Assembly (NCBI GenBank): GCA_964527565.1
Contig: CAZGOY010000020.1
Coordinates: 1-58,291, forward strand
Length of the DNA: 58,291 bases
Origin: JAGXQV01 sp964527565
GTDB taxonomy: Bacteria; Pseudomonadota; Gammaproteobacteria; Burkholderiales; Sulfuricellaceae
Direction: 5' to 3'
Shown here: positions 1-7,951 of the stretch, one piece after another
Layout: each line of letters opens with the position of its first letter
Numbering within the stretch: position 1 is the stretch's first letter
The notes under the pieces: model-generated
The model's input: the letters and a program-made list of their open reading frames with translations, nothing else
Database searches by the model: none
Told to the model about the DNA's origin: nothing
Position numbers and translations under genes: made by a program

Positions 1-83
1 TCGGTGGCTCTCGCAGGCTTGGGCGGGGCGGCGGATAAACGCTATTCGTTAGGCGTTTCCAGAAAAAGTGTACCATATCAAAC

Positions 84-317
84 ATGAACAACATCTCTAT
101 CTCCGATATTCTTGAGCTTCCGATACAAGAACGCATTCATCTTGTCGAGCTAATATGGGACAGCGTTGCGGCGGTTCCTGAAGCTGTGAAAATTTCTCCT
201 GCGCTAAAGGCCGAGCTCGAAGCACGCTTGGAGGAGTTTGAGGCAAACCCGGATGCTGGTTATTCCTGGGATCAAGTTAAATCACACCTAAAAAATGGCT
301 CATGGCGTTCCGCCTAA
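84..317 (+). CDS. Type II antitoxin, addiction-module component family
   Basis: Likely antitoxin that binds and neutralises the RelE/ParE-type toxin encoded immediately downstream. The 77-residue product has the compact helical layout of the 'putative addiction module component' family (TIGR02574/PF09720 type): an N-terminal helix with LPIQERIHLVELIWDS at about residues 12-27, then an acidic helix with the EARLEEFEANPDAG stretch that probably wraps the toxin. The stop overlaps the toxin start by 16 bases, as expected for a co-translated pair. Base composition of this gene and the next looks visibly less GC-rich than the neighbours, which suggests transfer. No strong Shine-Dalgarno sequence is visible before the ATG. 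Family assignment is from recognised sequence pattern and is fairly secure. Confidence 0.85.
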   Translation: MNNISISDILELPIQERIHLVELIWDSVAAVPEAVKISPALKAELEARLEEFEANPDAGYSWDQVKSHLKNGSWRSA

Positions 318-613
318 AATTTTCATCGCGAGCGTTGCGCGAAATCGGCGAAGCTCAAGAGTGGTACGAATTGCAGAACACCGGTCTCGGTGAAGAATTC
401 ATTGCAGCAATGGAGTTGCAGTTAAAACGGCTAGAACACGCGCCTTTGCTTTATGCTGAGGTAATTCCCAGTGTTCGCCGATCTCTCCTTCCTCGGTTTC
501 CTTACGGTTTGTTTTATGCGGTACGGGGCGATCTCGTACATGTTTTGGCCGTGTTGCATGATGCTCGCCATCCGAGACGTTGGCCTAAAACCAAAGCACG
601 GAGTCAGCGCTAA
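302..613 (+). CDS. RelE/ParE-family toxin
   Basis: Probable toxin of the type II pair, 103 residues. The pattern fits the ParE/RelE fold: an N-terminal strand (FRLKFSSRALREI), a helical hairpin with EAQEWYELQNTGLGEEF, then strands ending in RRSLLPRFPYGLFYAV and VHVLAVLHDARHPRRW, the latter being the usual C-terminal 'HxxRxPxxW' signature of this group. It would act in the cytoplasm, either on gyrase (ParE-like) or on ribosome-bound mRNA (RelE-like); sequence alone does not decide which. It overlaps the antitoxin by 16 bases and shares its lower GC content. A long imperfect hairpin follows 30 bases after its stop. Confidence 0.85.
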   Translation: MAFRLKFSSRALREIGEAQEWYELQNTGLGEEFIAAMELQLKRLEHAPLLYAEVIPSVRRSLLPRFPYGLFYAVRGDLVHVLAVLHDARHPRRWPKTKARSQR

Positions 614-964
614 ACAATCAAATATTGCCGTCCTAAACGATTAAGGTTAGATCGTGGTCGCGAAGCGAGCCACGATCTGAACCGGTTGTTGGACAAGCCC
701 GGTTTCTAACGGCATGGATTCCCTTGGAAATATCTATTTGCATTTCACTGCGCCCAAGGGTCTTCAGCGGTGGAAGCCCCTCTGGAACGGGTGTTGCACA
801 CCGGCGCAAGGCACCGAATATGTCGTGTGGCTCAGCAAGGCGACTCCTCCGCGCGTAGCGGCTTTGTCCAACGCGCGCTTCAACACTTGCCTGCTGGCGA
901 ATAGTGGGTCTGGAAACGTTTTTTCCGGGATAATGCCGGTATTTGTATCAGCGGAGCGCCAATC
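614..964. other. Gene-free stretch between TA pair and queF
   Basis: No convincing gene lies here. The stretch holds the 645-683 hairpin and then about 280 bases with an open frame (from ATG 714) that runs into queF in another frame and has no recognisable protein character. A GATAAT hexamer at 929-934, 30 bases before the queF ATG, could be a -10 box, but no good -35 element stands at the right spacing. I saw no preQ1 riboswitch pattern. Confidence 0.5.
645..683. repeat. Long imperfect hairpin downstream of the toxin gene
   Basis: The arms GGTTAGATCGTGGTCGC and GCGAGCCACGATCTGAACC are complementary around a GAA loop, with two single-base bulges. No T-run follows, so it is not a classical intrinsic terminator. 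It could be a mobile palindromic element, an mRNA-stabilising 3' hairpin for the TA transcript, or part of a recombination site. It does not match the two palindrome families found elsewhere in the window. Confidence 0.75.
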
Positions 965-1384
965 ATGTCCAGCACCCCGAGCAAAGCTCTGGAAGTTTTC
1001 GACAATCCCCACCCGGAACGCGATTTCCACATCCACATGGAAATCCCGGAGTTTACCTGCCTGTGCCCCAAGACCGGGCAACCGGATTTCGCCACCCTGT
1101 ATCTGGATTACATTCCCGACCGCCAGTGCGTCGAATTGAAGAGTTTGAAGCTGTATATCTGGTCCTACCGCAACGAAGGGGCGTTTCACGAAGCCGTCAC
1201 CAACCGCATTCTCGACGACCTGGTAGCGGCCACCGCGCCGCGCTTCATGCGGCTGACGGCGAAGTTCTTCGTGCGCGGCGGCATTTTCACCAATGTGGTT
1301 GCGGAGCATCGCCAGCCCGGCTGGATGCCGCAGCCGCTCGTCGATCTGTCCGCCTTCGCGCATCAGGACAATATCCGGGGGTGA
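965..1384 (+). CDS. queF: NADPH-dependent 7-cyano-7-deazaguanine reductase QueF
   Basis: Reduces the nitrile of preQ0 to the aminomethyl group of preQ1 with NADPH, the last small-molecule step before tRNA-guanine transglycosylase inserts preQ1 into tRNA. The 139-residue length is that of the unimodular (short) QueF type. The segment EFTCLCPKTGQPDFATLY carries the expected catalytic cysteine (Cys34, forming the thioimide) and Asp41. ELKSLKLY at about residues 57-64 is the QueF nucleotide-binding motif, followed by the usual RNEGAFHEA. The start fits the family; a longer upstream frame is not needed. The next gene begins 2 bases after the stop, so the two are probably co-transcribed, although no functional link is known. 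Other preQ0 biosynthesis genes are not in the window. Confidence 0.95.
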   Translation: MSSTPSKALEVFDNPHPERDFHIHMEIPEFTCLCPKTGQPDFATLYLDYIPDRQCVELKSLKLYIWSYRNEGAFHEAVTNRILDDLVAATAPRFMRLTAKFFVRGGIFTNVVAEHRQPGWMPQPLVDLSAFAHQDNIRG

Positions 1385-1386
1385 GC

Positions 1387-1947
1387 ATGGCATTCCAGAG
1401 CGATGTGGGCGGTGTTTCCTTTCAGGCCGAAATGCCCTTGGGCTGGGAAGCCGTAGCGCTTCCGGGTGGCAATGTCCTGCACGAATGGATGCATGCCAAC
1501 GTGGCGTTGTTGCACGCGCTTTCCACCATGGAAACCCCGGCCCCGGAATATGAAAACGAATCCGGCAGTGATGTCGATCGCCGTCTTGACCGTATCGAAG
1601 CCAAACTCGATCTCGCGCTCAACCTGCTCTCAAGAGTGCTGGCGCGCAGCGCTCCCCAGCCGGCTGCCTGTCCGGTTACCCTGAGCGCATCGCGCATCGA
1701 ATGGATAAGTAGCGGCAATGCGCCGACAGCGGGCCAAAATATCGTGATCTCGCTGTTCGTCAACCCGCGCCTGCCGCAGCCGCTGCTGCTGCCGGCCCGT
1801 GTCCTTACGGCTTCGGCGGCAGCGGGCGGTACTCGCGTGGGCGCCGAATTCAGCCATCTCAGCGAAGAAGCGCAGGAATGGCTGGAGCGCACCGTGTTTC
1901 GTTATCACCGGCGTTTCATCCAGTCGCGCCGCCGCGAGGAGAACTGA
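1387..1947 (+). CDS. PilZ-like domain protein (atypical)
   Basis: A 186-residue cytoplasmic protein. Start chosen at ATG 1387, directly behind the GGGGGTGAG ribosome site that overlaps the queF stop. Residues 1-60 form a small N-terminal region. About 58-80 is a probable coiled coil (DVDRRLDRIEAKLDLALNLL). The C-terminal ~100 residues look like a PilZ-type beta barrel ending in VGAEFSHLSEEAQEWLERTV, a C-terminal helix seen in betaproteobacterial PilZ proteins. The c-di-GMP-binding signatures are degraded: there is no clear RxxxR, and the (D/N)xSxxG motif reads TLSASRIEW. It may therefore be a non-binding adaptor or a divergent sensor. The window also encodes an HD-GYP protein (34973-36187), so c-di-GMP signalling is plausible, but no direct connection is visible. 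Confidence 0.6.
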   Translation: MAFQSDVGGVSFQAEMPLGWEAVALPGGNVLHEWMHANVALLHALSTMETPAPEYENESGSDVDRRLDRIEAKLDLALNLLSRVLARSAPQPAACPVTLSASRIEWISSGNAPTAGQNIVISLFVNPRLPQPLLLPARVLTASAAAGGTRVGAEFSHLSEEAQEWLERTVFRYHRRFIQSRRREEN

Positions 1948-2019
1948 ACCGGCGCGTGCCTGCCGCCACCGTTTTTGCCGTAAGGGCAGACATATCCGCA
2001 TTTTTTCTCGGGAATGGCA

Positions 2020-2047
2020 TTGATGGGATTTGCCGGTATGCTAGAAT
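2020..2047 (+). promoter_or_regulatory. Candidate sigma-70 promoter for rpsB
   Basis: TTGATG (2020-2025), a 16-base spacer and TAGAAT (2042-2047) form a good sigma-70 promoter. Transcription would start near 2054, giving an rpsB leader of about 130 bases. That leaves room for autogenous control by S2, as known in other proteobacteria; no structure was verified here. Confidence 0.6.
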
Positions 2048-2183
2048 GCGCCGCTGGATTTCCTCTGATGGAGTCCGACAATACGCACGCCGGCTTGAAG
2101 TACAGGGTGCCCGTACCGGAAATTTTTCCATTGCGGGTGGTTTTTCGGTCGGCGGAGGCTTTAACCCTTACAGGAGCAATATC

Positions 2184-2927
2184 ATGTCAGTAACCATGCG
2201 TCAGATGCTGGAGGCGGGCGTCCATTTCGGACATCAAACCCGTTATTGGAACCCCAAGATGGCGCCGTATATTTTCGGCGACCGCAACAAGATTCATATC
2301 GTCAACCTGGAAAAGACCCTGCCGATGTACCAGGAAGGCATGAAGTTCATTCGTCAGATGGCGGTGAACAAGGGCAACATCATGTTCGTCGGCACCAAGC
2401 GCCAGGCACGCGAGATCGTCAGGGAAGAAGCCGAGCGTTGCGGCGCACCCTTCGTCAATTTCCGCTGGCTGGGCGGCATGCTCACCAACTACAAGACCGT
2501 CAAGCAATCCATCAAGCGTCTGCGCGACCTGGAAGGCATGCTGTCGGAAGAAAACGCCGTCAACCTTTCCAAGAAAGAGGCGCTGGTGCTGAGCCGCGAG
2601 TTGGCCAAGCTGGAGCGCAGCCTGGGCGGCATCAAGGATATGGGCGGTCTGCCGGATGCGCTGTTCGTTATCGACGTCGGTCATGAGAGCGGCGCCATCG
2701 TCGAGGCCAAGAAGCTGGGTATCCCGGTGATCGGCATCGTTGATACCAACAACTCTCCCCTTGGCGTGGACTACATCATTCCCGGCAACGATGATTCCAG
2801 CCAGGCCATCCGCCTCTATGCGCGCGGCGCGGCTGACGCCATTCTGGAAGGGCGCAGCCAGGTGATTCAGGAAATCGTCGGCGACGAATTCGTCGAAGTG
2901 GAAGAAGGCGCGGCTCAGGCGGCCTGA
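2184..2927 (+). CDS. rpsB: 30S ribosomal protein S2
   Basis: Component of the small ribosomal subunit, needed for S1 binding and translation initiation. The 247-residue product starts SVTMRQMLEAGVHFGHQTR, the canonical S2 opening, and contains the family motifs PYIFGDRNKIHIVNLEKT, FRWLGGMLTNYKT and GIPVIGIVDTNNSP. ATG 2184 was chosen because AGGAG lies 8 bases upstream and the protein then has normal length; the open frame continues upstream without homology. It heads the rpsB-tsf-pyrH-frr cluster conserved in most bacteria. A terminator-like hairpin separates it from tsf, which would let S2 be made in excess over EF-Ts. Confidence 0.99.
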   Translation: MSVTMRQMLEAGVHFGHQTRYWNPKMAPYIFGDRNKIHIVNLEKTLPMYQEGMKFIRQMAVNKGNIMFVGTKRQAREIVREEAERCGAPFVNFRWLGGMLTNYKTVKQSIKRLRDLEGMLSEENAVNLSKKEALVLSRELAKLERSLGGIKDMGGLPDALFVIDVGHESGAIVEAKKLGIPVIGIVDTNNSPLGVDYIIPGNDDSSQAIRLYARGAADAILEGRSQVIQEIVGDEFVEVEEGAAQAA

Positions 2928-2945
2928 TTCGTCCCGGCAACCCAG

Positions 2946-2969
2946 AAAGGGGCTTATAGCCCCTTTTTT
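2946..2969 (+). terminator. Intrinsic terminator/attenuator between rpsB and tsf
   Basis: The dyad AAAGGGGCT-TAT-AGCCCCTTT is followed by a run of T (2964-2969): a 9-base stem with a tight loop and U-tract. It lies 18 bases after the rpsB stop and 68 before tsf. Because no separate strong tsf promoter is obvious, it probably acts as a partial terminator that sets the rpsB:tsf ratio, as the rpsB-tsf intergenic terminator does in enterobacteria. Confidence 0.85.
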
Positions 2970-3037
2970 GTATCGAATTTTGACGGGCTGGCGTACTGGC
3001 AGCCTGTATTTTCAAGTGAGTTTTCAAGGAGTTTGAC

Positions 3038-3916
3038 ATGGCGGAAATTACCGCAGGCATGGTAAAGGAATTGCGTGAGTTGACCGGTCTGGGCATGATG
3101 GAATGCAAGAAGGCGCTGACGGAAACCAATGGCGACTTCAAGGCGGCGGAAGACCTGCTGCGCATCAAGAGCGGCGCCAAGGCGGGCAAGGCCGCCAGCC
3201 GTGTGGCGGCGGAAGGCGTGATCGCCTGTCACATGAGTGCCGACGGCAAGACCGGCGCGCTGGTGGAAGTCAACTGCGAGACCGACTTCGCTTCCAAGAA
3301 CGAAGATTTCATCGCCTTTGCCAAAGCGCTGGCGCAACTGGTGGCGGAAAGTAACCCAGCGGATGCCGCCGCGCTGGCCGATGCCAAACTGCCTTCCGGG
3401 GCGGTGGTGGAAGACGCGCGCAAGGCGCTGGTGATGAAGGTCGGCGAGAACATGACGGTTCGCCGCTTCGTGCGCTACCAGACCGCCGGCAAGCTGGCCG
3501 CCTACCTGCATGGCTCGCGTATCGGCGTGCTGGTCGATCTGGACGGTGGCGACGAACAACTGGGCAAGGACATTGCCATGCACATTGCCGCCAGCAAGCC
3601 GGTGTGCGTTTCCAAAGACCAGGTGCCTGCCGAACTGCTGGACAAGGAACGCGAAATCTACACTGCTCAAGCTGCCGAAAGCGGCAAGCCCGCCGATATC
3701 GTGGCGAAGATGGTGGAAGGCCGCGTGCAGAAATACCTGGCGGAAGTCACCCTGGTGGGTCAGCCCTTTGTCAAGAATCCCGACGAAACGGTGGAAAAAC
3801 TGCTGGCCGCCAAAAAGGCCAAAGTCAATGCTTTCCAGATGTACGTGGTGGGCGAAGGCATCGAGAAAAAAGTGACCGACTACGCTGCCGAAGTGGCTGC
3901 CGCCGCCAAGGTCTGA
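3038..3916 (+). CDS. tsf: Elongation factor Ts
   Basis: Guanine-nucleotide exchange factor that regenerates EF-Tu-GTP. The product has 292 residues, a normal bacterial length. The N-terminal UBA-like domain (EITAGMVKELRELTGLGMMECKKAL) contains the EF-Tu-contacting segment. The core carries NCETDFASKNEDF (about residues 78-90) and MHIAASKP (about 180-187), including the TDFV-like motif that inserts next to the EF-Tu nucleotide site. AAGGAG stands just before the ATG. Four bases separate it from pyrH. Confidence 0.99.
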   Translation: MAEITAGMVKELRELTGLGMMECKKALTETNGDFKAAEDLLRIKSGAKAGKAASRVAAEGVIACHMSADGKTGALVEVNCETDFASKNEDFIAFAKALAQLVAESNPADAAALADAKLPSGAVVEDARKALVMKVGENMTVRRFVRYQTAGKLAAYLHGSRIGVLVDLDGGDEQLGKDIAMHIAASKPVCVSKDQVPAELLDKEREIYTAQAAESGKPADIVAKMVEGRVQKYLAEVTLVGQPFVKNPDETVEKLLAAKKAKVNAFQMYVVGEGIEKKVTDYAAEVAAAAKV

Positions 3917-3920
3917 CGCC

Positions 3921-4637
3921 ATGCCGCAGCCGAAATTCTCCCGCATCCTGCTGAAACTGTCCGGCGAAGCCCTGATGGGCGAGGACAGCTACGGTATCAA
4001 CCGCGACGTGATCGAACGCATTGTCGCGGAAATCGGCGAAGTCGCCCGACTGGGGGTGCAGGTGGCGGTGGTGGTCGGCGGCGGCAACATTTTTCGTGGC
4101 GTGGCCCCGGCGGCCACCGGCATGGATCGCGCCACCGCCGACTACATGGGCATGATGGCCACCGTGATGAACGCGCTGGCCTTGCAGGATGCCATGCGCC
4201 GCGCCGGTATCGTGGCGCGCGTGCAATCGGCGCTGACCATCGAGAAGGTGGCGGAGCCGTATATCCGCGGCAAGGCCTTGCGCTACCTGGAAGAGGGCAA
4301 GATCGTGATTTTCGGTGCCGGCACCGGCAACCCGTTCTTCACCACCGATACCGCCGCCGCGTTACGCGCGGTGGAGATGGATGCAGAGGTGGTGCTCAAG
4401 GCCACCAAGGTCGATGGCGTCTATACCGCCGACCCGAAAACCGACCCGGCGGCGAAACGTTACGAACGTCTGACTTTTGATGAGGCCATCGCCAGAAACC
4501 TGAAGGTAATGGATGCCACCGCGCTGGCGCTGTGCCGCGACCAGAAAATGCCGCTGTGCGTGTTCAGCATTTTCAAGGCGGGGGCGCTAAAGCGCGTGGT
4601 GACGGGAGAAGACGAAGGAACTTTGGTCGAGTGTTAA
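3921..4637 (+). CDS. pyrH: UMP kinase
   Basis: Phosphorylates UMP to UDP in pyrimidine nucleotide synthesis; a hexameric amino-acid-kinase-fold enzyme usually activated by GTP and inhibited by UTP. The product has 238 residues. KLSGEAL (about 11-17) and VVVGGGNIFRG (about 51-61) form the phosphate-binding part, MGMMATVMNALAL is the UMP-binding helix, and GAGTGNPFFTTDTAAALRA the acceptor loop. It follows tsf after 4 bases and precedes frr by 10, consistent with one transcription unit. Confidence 0.99.
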   Translation: MPQPKFSRILLKLSGEALMGEDSYGINRDVIERIVAEIGEVARLGVQVAVVVGGGNIFRGVAPAATGMDRATADYMGMMATVMNALALQDAMRRAGIVARVQSALTIEKVAEPYIRGKALRYLEEGKIVIFGAGTGNPFFTTDTAAALRAVEMDAEVVLKATKVDGVYTADPKTDPAAKRYERLTFDEAIARNLKVMDATALALCRDQKMPLCVFSIFKAGALKRVVTGEDEGTLVEC

Positions 4638-4647
4638 GGGGAATAGC

Positions 4648-5205
4648 ATGATTGACGACGTAAGGAAATCCGCCGAACAGAAAATGCACAAGAGCCTGGA
4701 AGCCCTCAAGGTTGATCTGGGCAAGGTGAGGACCGGGCGTGCCCATACCGGCATTCTCGACCACGTCATGGTCGATTATTACGGCACGCCTACCGCCATC
4801 AACCAGGTTGCCAACATCAATCTGGTGGATTCGCGCACCATCGGCGTGCAGCCGTGGGAAAAGAACCTGCTCGCCAAGGTCGAGAAAGCCATCCGCGACG
4901 CCGACCTGGGGCTGAATCCCGTTTCCCAGGGGGAATTGATTCGCGTGCCGATGCCGCCGCTTACCGAAGAGCGCCGCAAGGAACTCATCAAGGTGGTCAA
5001 GGGCGAAGCGGAAACCGCCAAAGTAGCAATACGCAATGTGCGGCGTGACGCCAACGCTACGCTCAAGGATTTGCTGAAGGACAAGGCCATCGGCGAGGAT
5101 GACGAACGCCGCGCGCAGGACGAGGTGCAAAAACTCACCGACCGCCATATCGCCGAAATCGACAAGATACTGCACGCCAAAGAAGTCGATCTGATGGCGG
5201 TCTGA
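4648..5205 (+). CDS. frr: Ribosome recycling factor
   Basis: Splits post-termination ribosomes together with EF-G. The 185 residues match the family exactly. Recognisable parts are the N-terminal helix (IDDVRKSAEQKMHKSLEALK), the RTGRAH segment, the domain II stretch VMVDYYGTPTAINQVANI and the C-terminal helical bundle ending DKILHAKEVDLMAV. The start has an AAGGGG ribosome site just upstream. Next gene uppS follows after 19 bases. Confidence 0.99.
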   Translation: MIDDVRKSAEQKMHKSLEALKVDLGKVRTGRAHTGILDHVMVDYYGTPTAINQVANINLVDSRTIGVQPWEKNLLAKVEKAIRDADLGLNPVSQGELIRVPMPPLTEERRKELIKVVKGEAETAKVAIRNVRRDANATLKDLLKDKAIGEDDERRAQDEVQKLTDRHIAEIDKILHAKEVDLMAV

Positions 5206-5224
5206 CAGACCGTCCACACGCCCC

Positions 5225-5980
5225 GTGGCCCTATTCACCAGCTCGACGCGAGCAATTCCCCAGGTGGCGGAAATTCCGCGCCACATCGCCATCATCATGG
5301 ACGGCAACGGCAGGTGGGCGAAAAAGCGCTTCCTGCCGCGCGTCGCCGGTCACCAGCGTGGCCTTGAGGCAGTGCGCAGCACGGTGAAATCGTGCGTCGA
5401 TCTCGGTGTCGAATACCTTACCCTGTTTGCCTTCAGCAGCGAAAACTGGCGCCGCCCCGCCGAAGAAGTCACCTTTCTCATGCAGTTGTTCCTGCGCGCC
5501 CTGGAACAGGAAGTCACCCGGCTGCACAAGAACAACATCCGTTTGCGGATCATCGGCGACCGTTCGCGCTTCGACGACAAACTGGTCGATCTGATCAATG
5601 AAGCTGAACGGCACACCGCCGACAATAGTGCGCTAACCCTGACCATCGCCGCCAATTATGGCGGGCGCTGGGACATCATGCAGGCGGTGCGCGCCATGAT
5701 TGCGGCAGCACCGGGCTTGGCGCAGGCTTTCAGCGAGGAAGATCTGGCGGCCTATTTGTCCCTGTCCTGGGCGCCGGAACCCGATCTGTTCATCCGTACC
5801 GGCGGCGAAAAGCGCATCAGCAATTTCCTGTTGTGGCAATTGGCCTATACCGAACTGCACTTCACCGACACCCTGTGGCCGGATTTCAACGCCGCAGCGC
5901 TGAAAAAAGCCATCCACTCCTACCAGCAGCGCGAGCGGCGCTTTGGCCGCACCAGCGAGCAGTTGATCACCGATGCTTAA
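5225..5980 (+). CDS. uppS: Undecaprenyl diphosphate synthase
   Basis: Cis-prenyltransferase that extends FPP with eight isopentenyl units to undecaprenyl diphosphate, the lipid carrier for peptidoglycan and O-antigen. The product has 251 residues. HIAIIMDGNGRWAKKR holds the catalytic aspartate and the phosphate-binding GNGRWA; LTLFAFSSENWRRP and the C-terminal DLFIRTGGEKRISNFLLWQ complete the family signature. The start is GTG 5225; no ATG lies before the conserved core. It is a cytoplasmic enzyme acting at the membrane. The stop overlaps cdsA by 8 bases. Confidence 0.98.
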   Translation: MALFTSSTRAIPQVAEIPRHIAIIMDGNGRWAKKRFLPRVAGHQRGLEAVRSTVKSCVDLGVEYLTLFAFSSENWRRPAEEVTFLMQLFLRALEQEVTRLHKNNIRLRIIGDRSRFDDKLVDLINEAERHTADNSALTLTIAANYGGRWDIMQAVRAMIAAAPGLAQAFSEEDLAAYLSLSWAPEPDLFIRTGGEKRISNFLLWQLAYTELHFTDTLWPDFNAAALKKAIHSYQQRERRFGRTSEQLITDA

Positions 5981-6767
5981 GCAGCGGGTCGTTACGGCGC
6001 TGGCATTGTTGCTGCTCTTTCTCGGCGCGCTATTTTTTCTGCCCGCCGCCGGGTGGCTGGCGCTGACCCTGGCCGCCATGCTGGTGGGTGCCTGGGAATG
6101 GGCCGGCATCGCCGGTTATGCGCGCAATCGCCGCTGGATTTACGTGCTGGCGACTTTGCTGCTGGCGCTGGGCTTGCTCGCGGTGGAGGCGGGAGGCTGT
6201 AGTCCGCTGCTCATGGCGGCCACCCTGTTCTGGATTGTTCCGGCCTGGCTGTGGCTGAAATTCCAGTGGCGCGCGCGCTATCCGGTAGTCATGGCGGGAA
6301 TGGGCTGGTTGTTGCTGCTTTCCACCTGGCAGGCATTGGTGCTGCTGCGCGACATGAACCCCCATTGGCTGCTGGTCTTGATGATGGTGGTGTGGATCGC
6401 CGACAGCACGGCCTATTTCGCCGGGCGGCGTTTCGGCAAACACAAGCTGGCCGCCGCCATCAGCCCCGGCAAGACCTGGGAGGGGGTGGCGGGCGCGCTG
6501 GCGGGCGTGACTGTTTTCGGCATCGCGCTATCGGCGTCGACACCGCTTCCCCTGTGGGGCGTGGCGGCTTTCTGGGTGCTGGCCGGTTTGAGTATTGGTG
6601 GTGATCTGTTCGAGTCGTGGATGAAGCGCGTCGCCGGCATCAAGGACAGCGGTTCGCTACTGCCGGGCCACGGCGGCGTGCTGGACCGCATCGACGGGCT
6701 GATTCCGGTGTTGCCGGTGGCCGCGTTGTGCATCACTTGCCTGGAGTGGGGAGCGGGGGGGAAATGA
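5973..6767 (+). CDS. cdsA: Phosphatidate cytidylyltransferase
   Basis: Makes CDP-diacylglycerol from phosphatidic acid and CTP, the branch point of phospholipid synthesis. The 264-residue polytopic membrane protein has about seven hydrophobic segments. The C-terminal CDS signature is intact: SWMKRVAGIKDSGSLLPGHG followed by GVLDRIDG, including the metal-binding aspartates. It overlaps uppS (8 bases) upstream and dxr (ATGA, 4 bases) downstream, so it is translationally coupled to both. Confidence 0.98.
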   Translation: MLKQRVVTALALLLLFLGALFFLPAAGWLALTLAAMLVGAWEWAGIAGYARNRRWIYVLATLLLALGLLAVEAGGCSPLLMAATLFWIVPAWLWLKFQWRARYPVVMAGMGWLLLLSTWQALVLLRDMNPHWLLVLMMVVWIADSTAYFAGRRFGKHKLAAAISPGKTWEGVAGALAGVTVFGIALSASTPLPLWGVAAFWVLAGLSIGGDLFESWMKRVAGIKDSGSLLPGHGGVLDRIDGLIPVLPVAALCITCLEWGAGGK

Positions 6768-7951
6768 GCCAGAATAAAAAACGGCATCTGACGATATTGG
6801 GCGCCACCGGCACCATCGGCGTCAACACGCTGGACGTGGTGGCACGCCATGCGGACAAGTTCGAAGTGGTGGCGCTGACCGCGCACCGCCAAGTGGAAAA
6901 ACTTTACCGGCAATGCCTGCAATTCGAGCCGCAGTTCGCCGTCATGCTGGATGCCGATTGTGCCGGTGAGTTGCGTCTGCGCCTGCGCCAGAGCGGGCTG
7001 GGGACGGAAGTGTTGAGCGGCATGGCGGCACTGGAGCAGGTTGCCGCGCTGCCGCAGGTGGACAGCGTGATGGCCGCCATCGTCGGCGCGGCGGGACTCA
7101 AGCCCGCGCTGGCGGCGGCCCAGGCCGGCAAGCGCGTGCTGCTGGCGAACAAGGAAACGCTGGTGATGTCCGGCGGCCTGTTCATGGATGCGGTGCGCCG
7201 GCACGGCGCCGAACTGCTGCCAATAGACAGCGAGCACAACGCCATCTTTCAGTCTTTGCCGCGTAATTTCTCCAGTGATCTGGCGGAAAATGGCGTGCGC
7301 CGCATTCTGCTGACCGCTTCCGGCGGCCCGTTTCGCACCATTCCCTTGTCGGAGTTGGAAAGCGTCACGCCACAACAGGCGTGCGCCCACCCCAACTGGG
7401 TGATGGGGCGGAAAATCTCGGTGGATTCCGCCACCATGATGAACAAGGGCTTGGAAGTGATCGAGGCGCACTGGCTGTTCAATACCGCGCCGGAGCACAT
7501 CGAGGTGGTCATCCACCCGCAAAGCGTGATTCATTCGATGGTCGAATACGCCGACGGTTCGGTGCTGGCGCAACTGGGCAATCCCGACATGCGCACGCCG
7601 ATTGCCTATGCGCTGGCCTACCCCGAGCGTATCGATGCCGGGGTGACACCGCTCGACCTGTTCAAGATCGGGCGCCTGGATTTTGAAAAACCGGATTTTG
7701 CGCGCTTCCCGTGCCTGGATCTGGCCTATCAGGCGTTGCGCCGTGGCGGCACCGCGCCCGCCGTGCTGAATGCCGCCAACGAAGAGGCGGTGGCCGCTTT
7801 TCTGGATGAGAAAATTCCCTTCCGCGCCATCCCCTCCGTGATCGAGTCCGTGCTGGGGGAAATCCCCGTGCGCGACGCCGTATCGCTGCACGACGTGCTG
7901 GACGCAGATGCGGCGGCGCGCCAGGCCGCGCAGAGGAGGATGGCACCATGA
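6764..7951 (+). CDS. dxr: 1-deoxy-D-xylulose 5-phosphate reductoisomerase
   Basis: Converts DXP to 2-C-methyl-D-erythritol 4-phosphate with NADPH, the committed step of the MEP isoprenoid pathway, which feeds uppS in the same operon. The product has 395 residues. LGATGTIG at about 11-18 is the NADPH loop; LANKETLVMSGG, PIDSEHNAIFQ (metal and substrate binding) and HPNWVMGRKISVDSATMMNK (flexible active-site loop) are all present. Start set at ATG 6764 because it overlaps the cdsA stop as ATGA and begins at the conserved N terminus; the open frame extends further upstream without homology. It overlaps rseP by 4 bases. Confidence 0.98.
   Translation: MSQNKKRHLTILGATGTIGVNTLDVVARHADKFEVVALTAHRQVEKLYRQCLQFEPQFAVMLDADCAGELRLRLRQSGLGTEVLSGMAALEQVAALPQVDSVMAAIVGAAGLKPALAAAQAGKRVLLANKETLVMSGGLFMDAVRRHGAELLPIDSEHNAIFQSLPRNFSSDLAENGVRRILLTASGGPFRTIPLSELESVTPQQACAHPNWVMGRKISVDSATMMNKGLEVIEAHWLFNTAPEHIEVVIHPQSVIHSMVEYADGSVLAQLGNPDMRTPIAYALAYPERIDAGVTPLDLFKIGRLDFEKPDFARFPCLDLAYQALRRGGTAPAVLNAANEEAVAAFLDEKIPFRAIPSVIESVLGEIPVRDAVSLHDVLDADAAARQAAQRRMAP

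Noticed and set aside
714..1139. 141-codon + strand frame before and into queF
   Set aside because: Overlaps the conserved queF sequence in another frame, lacks a ribosome site and has no protein-like pattern.
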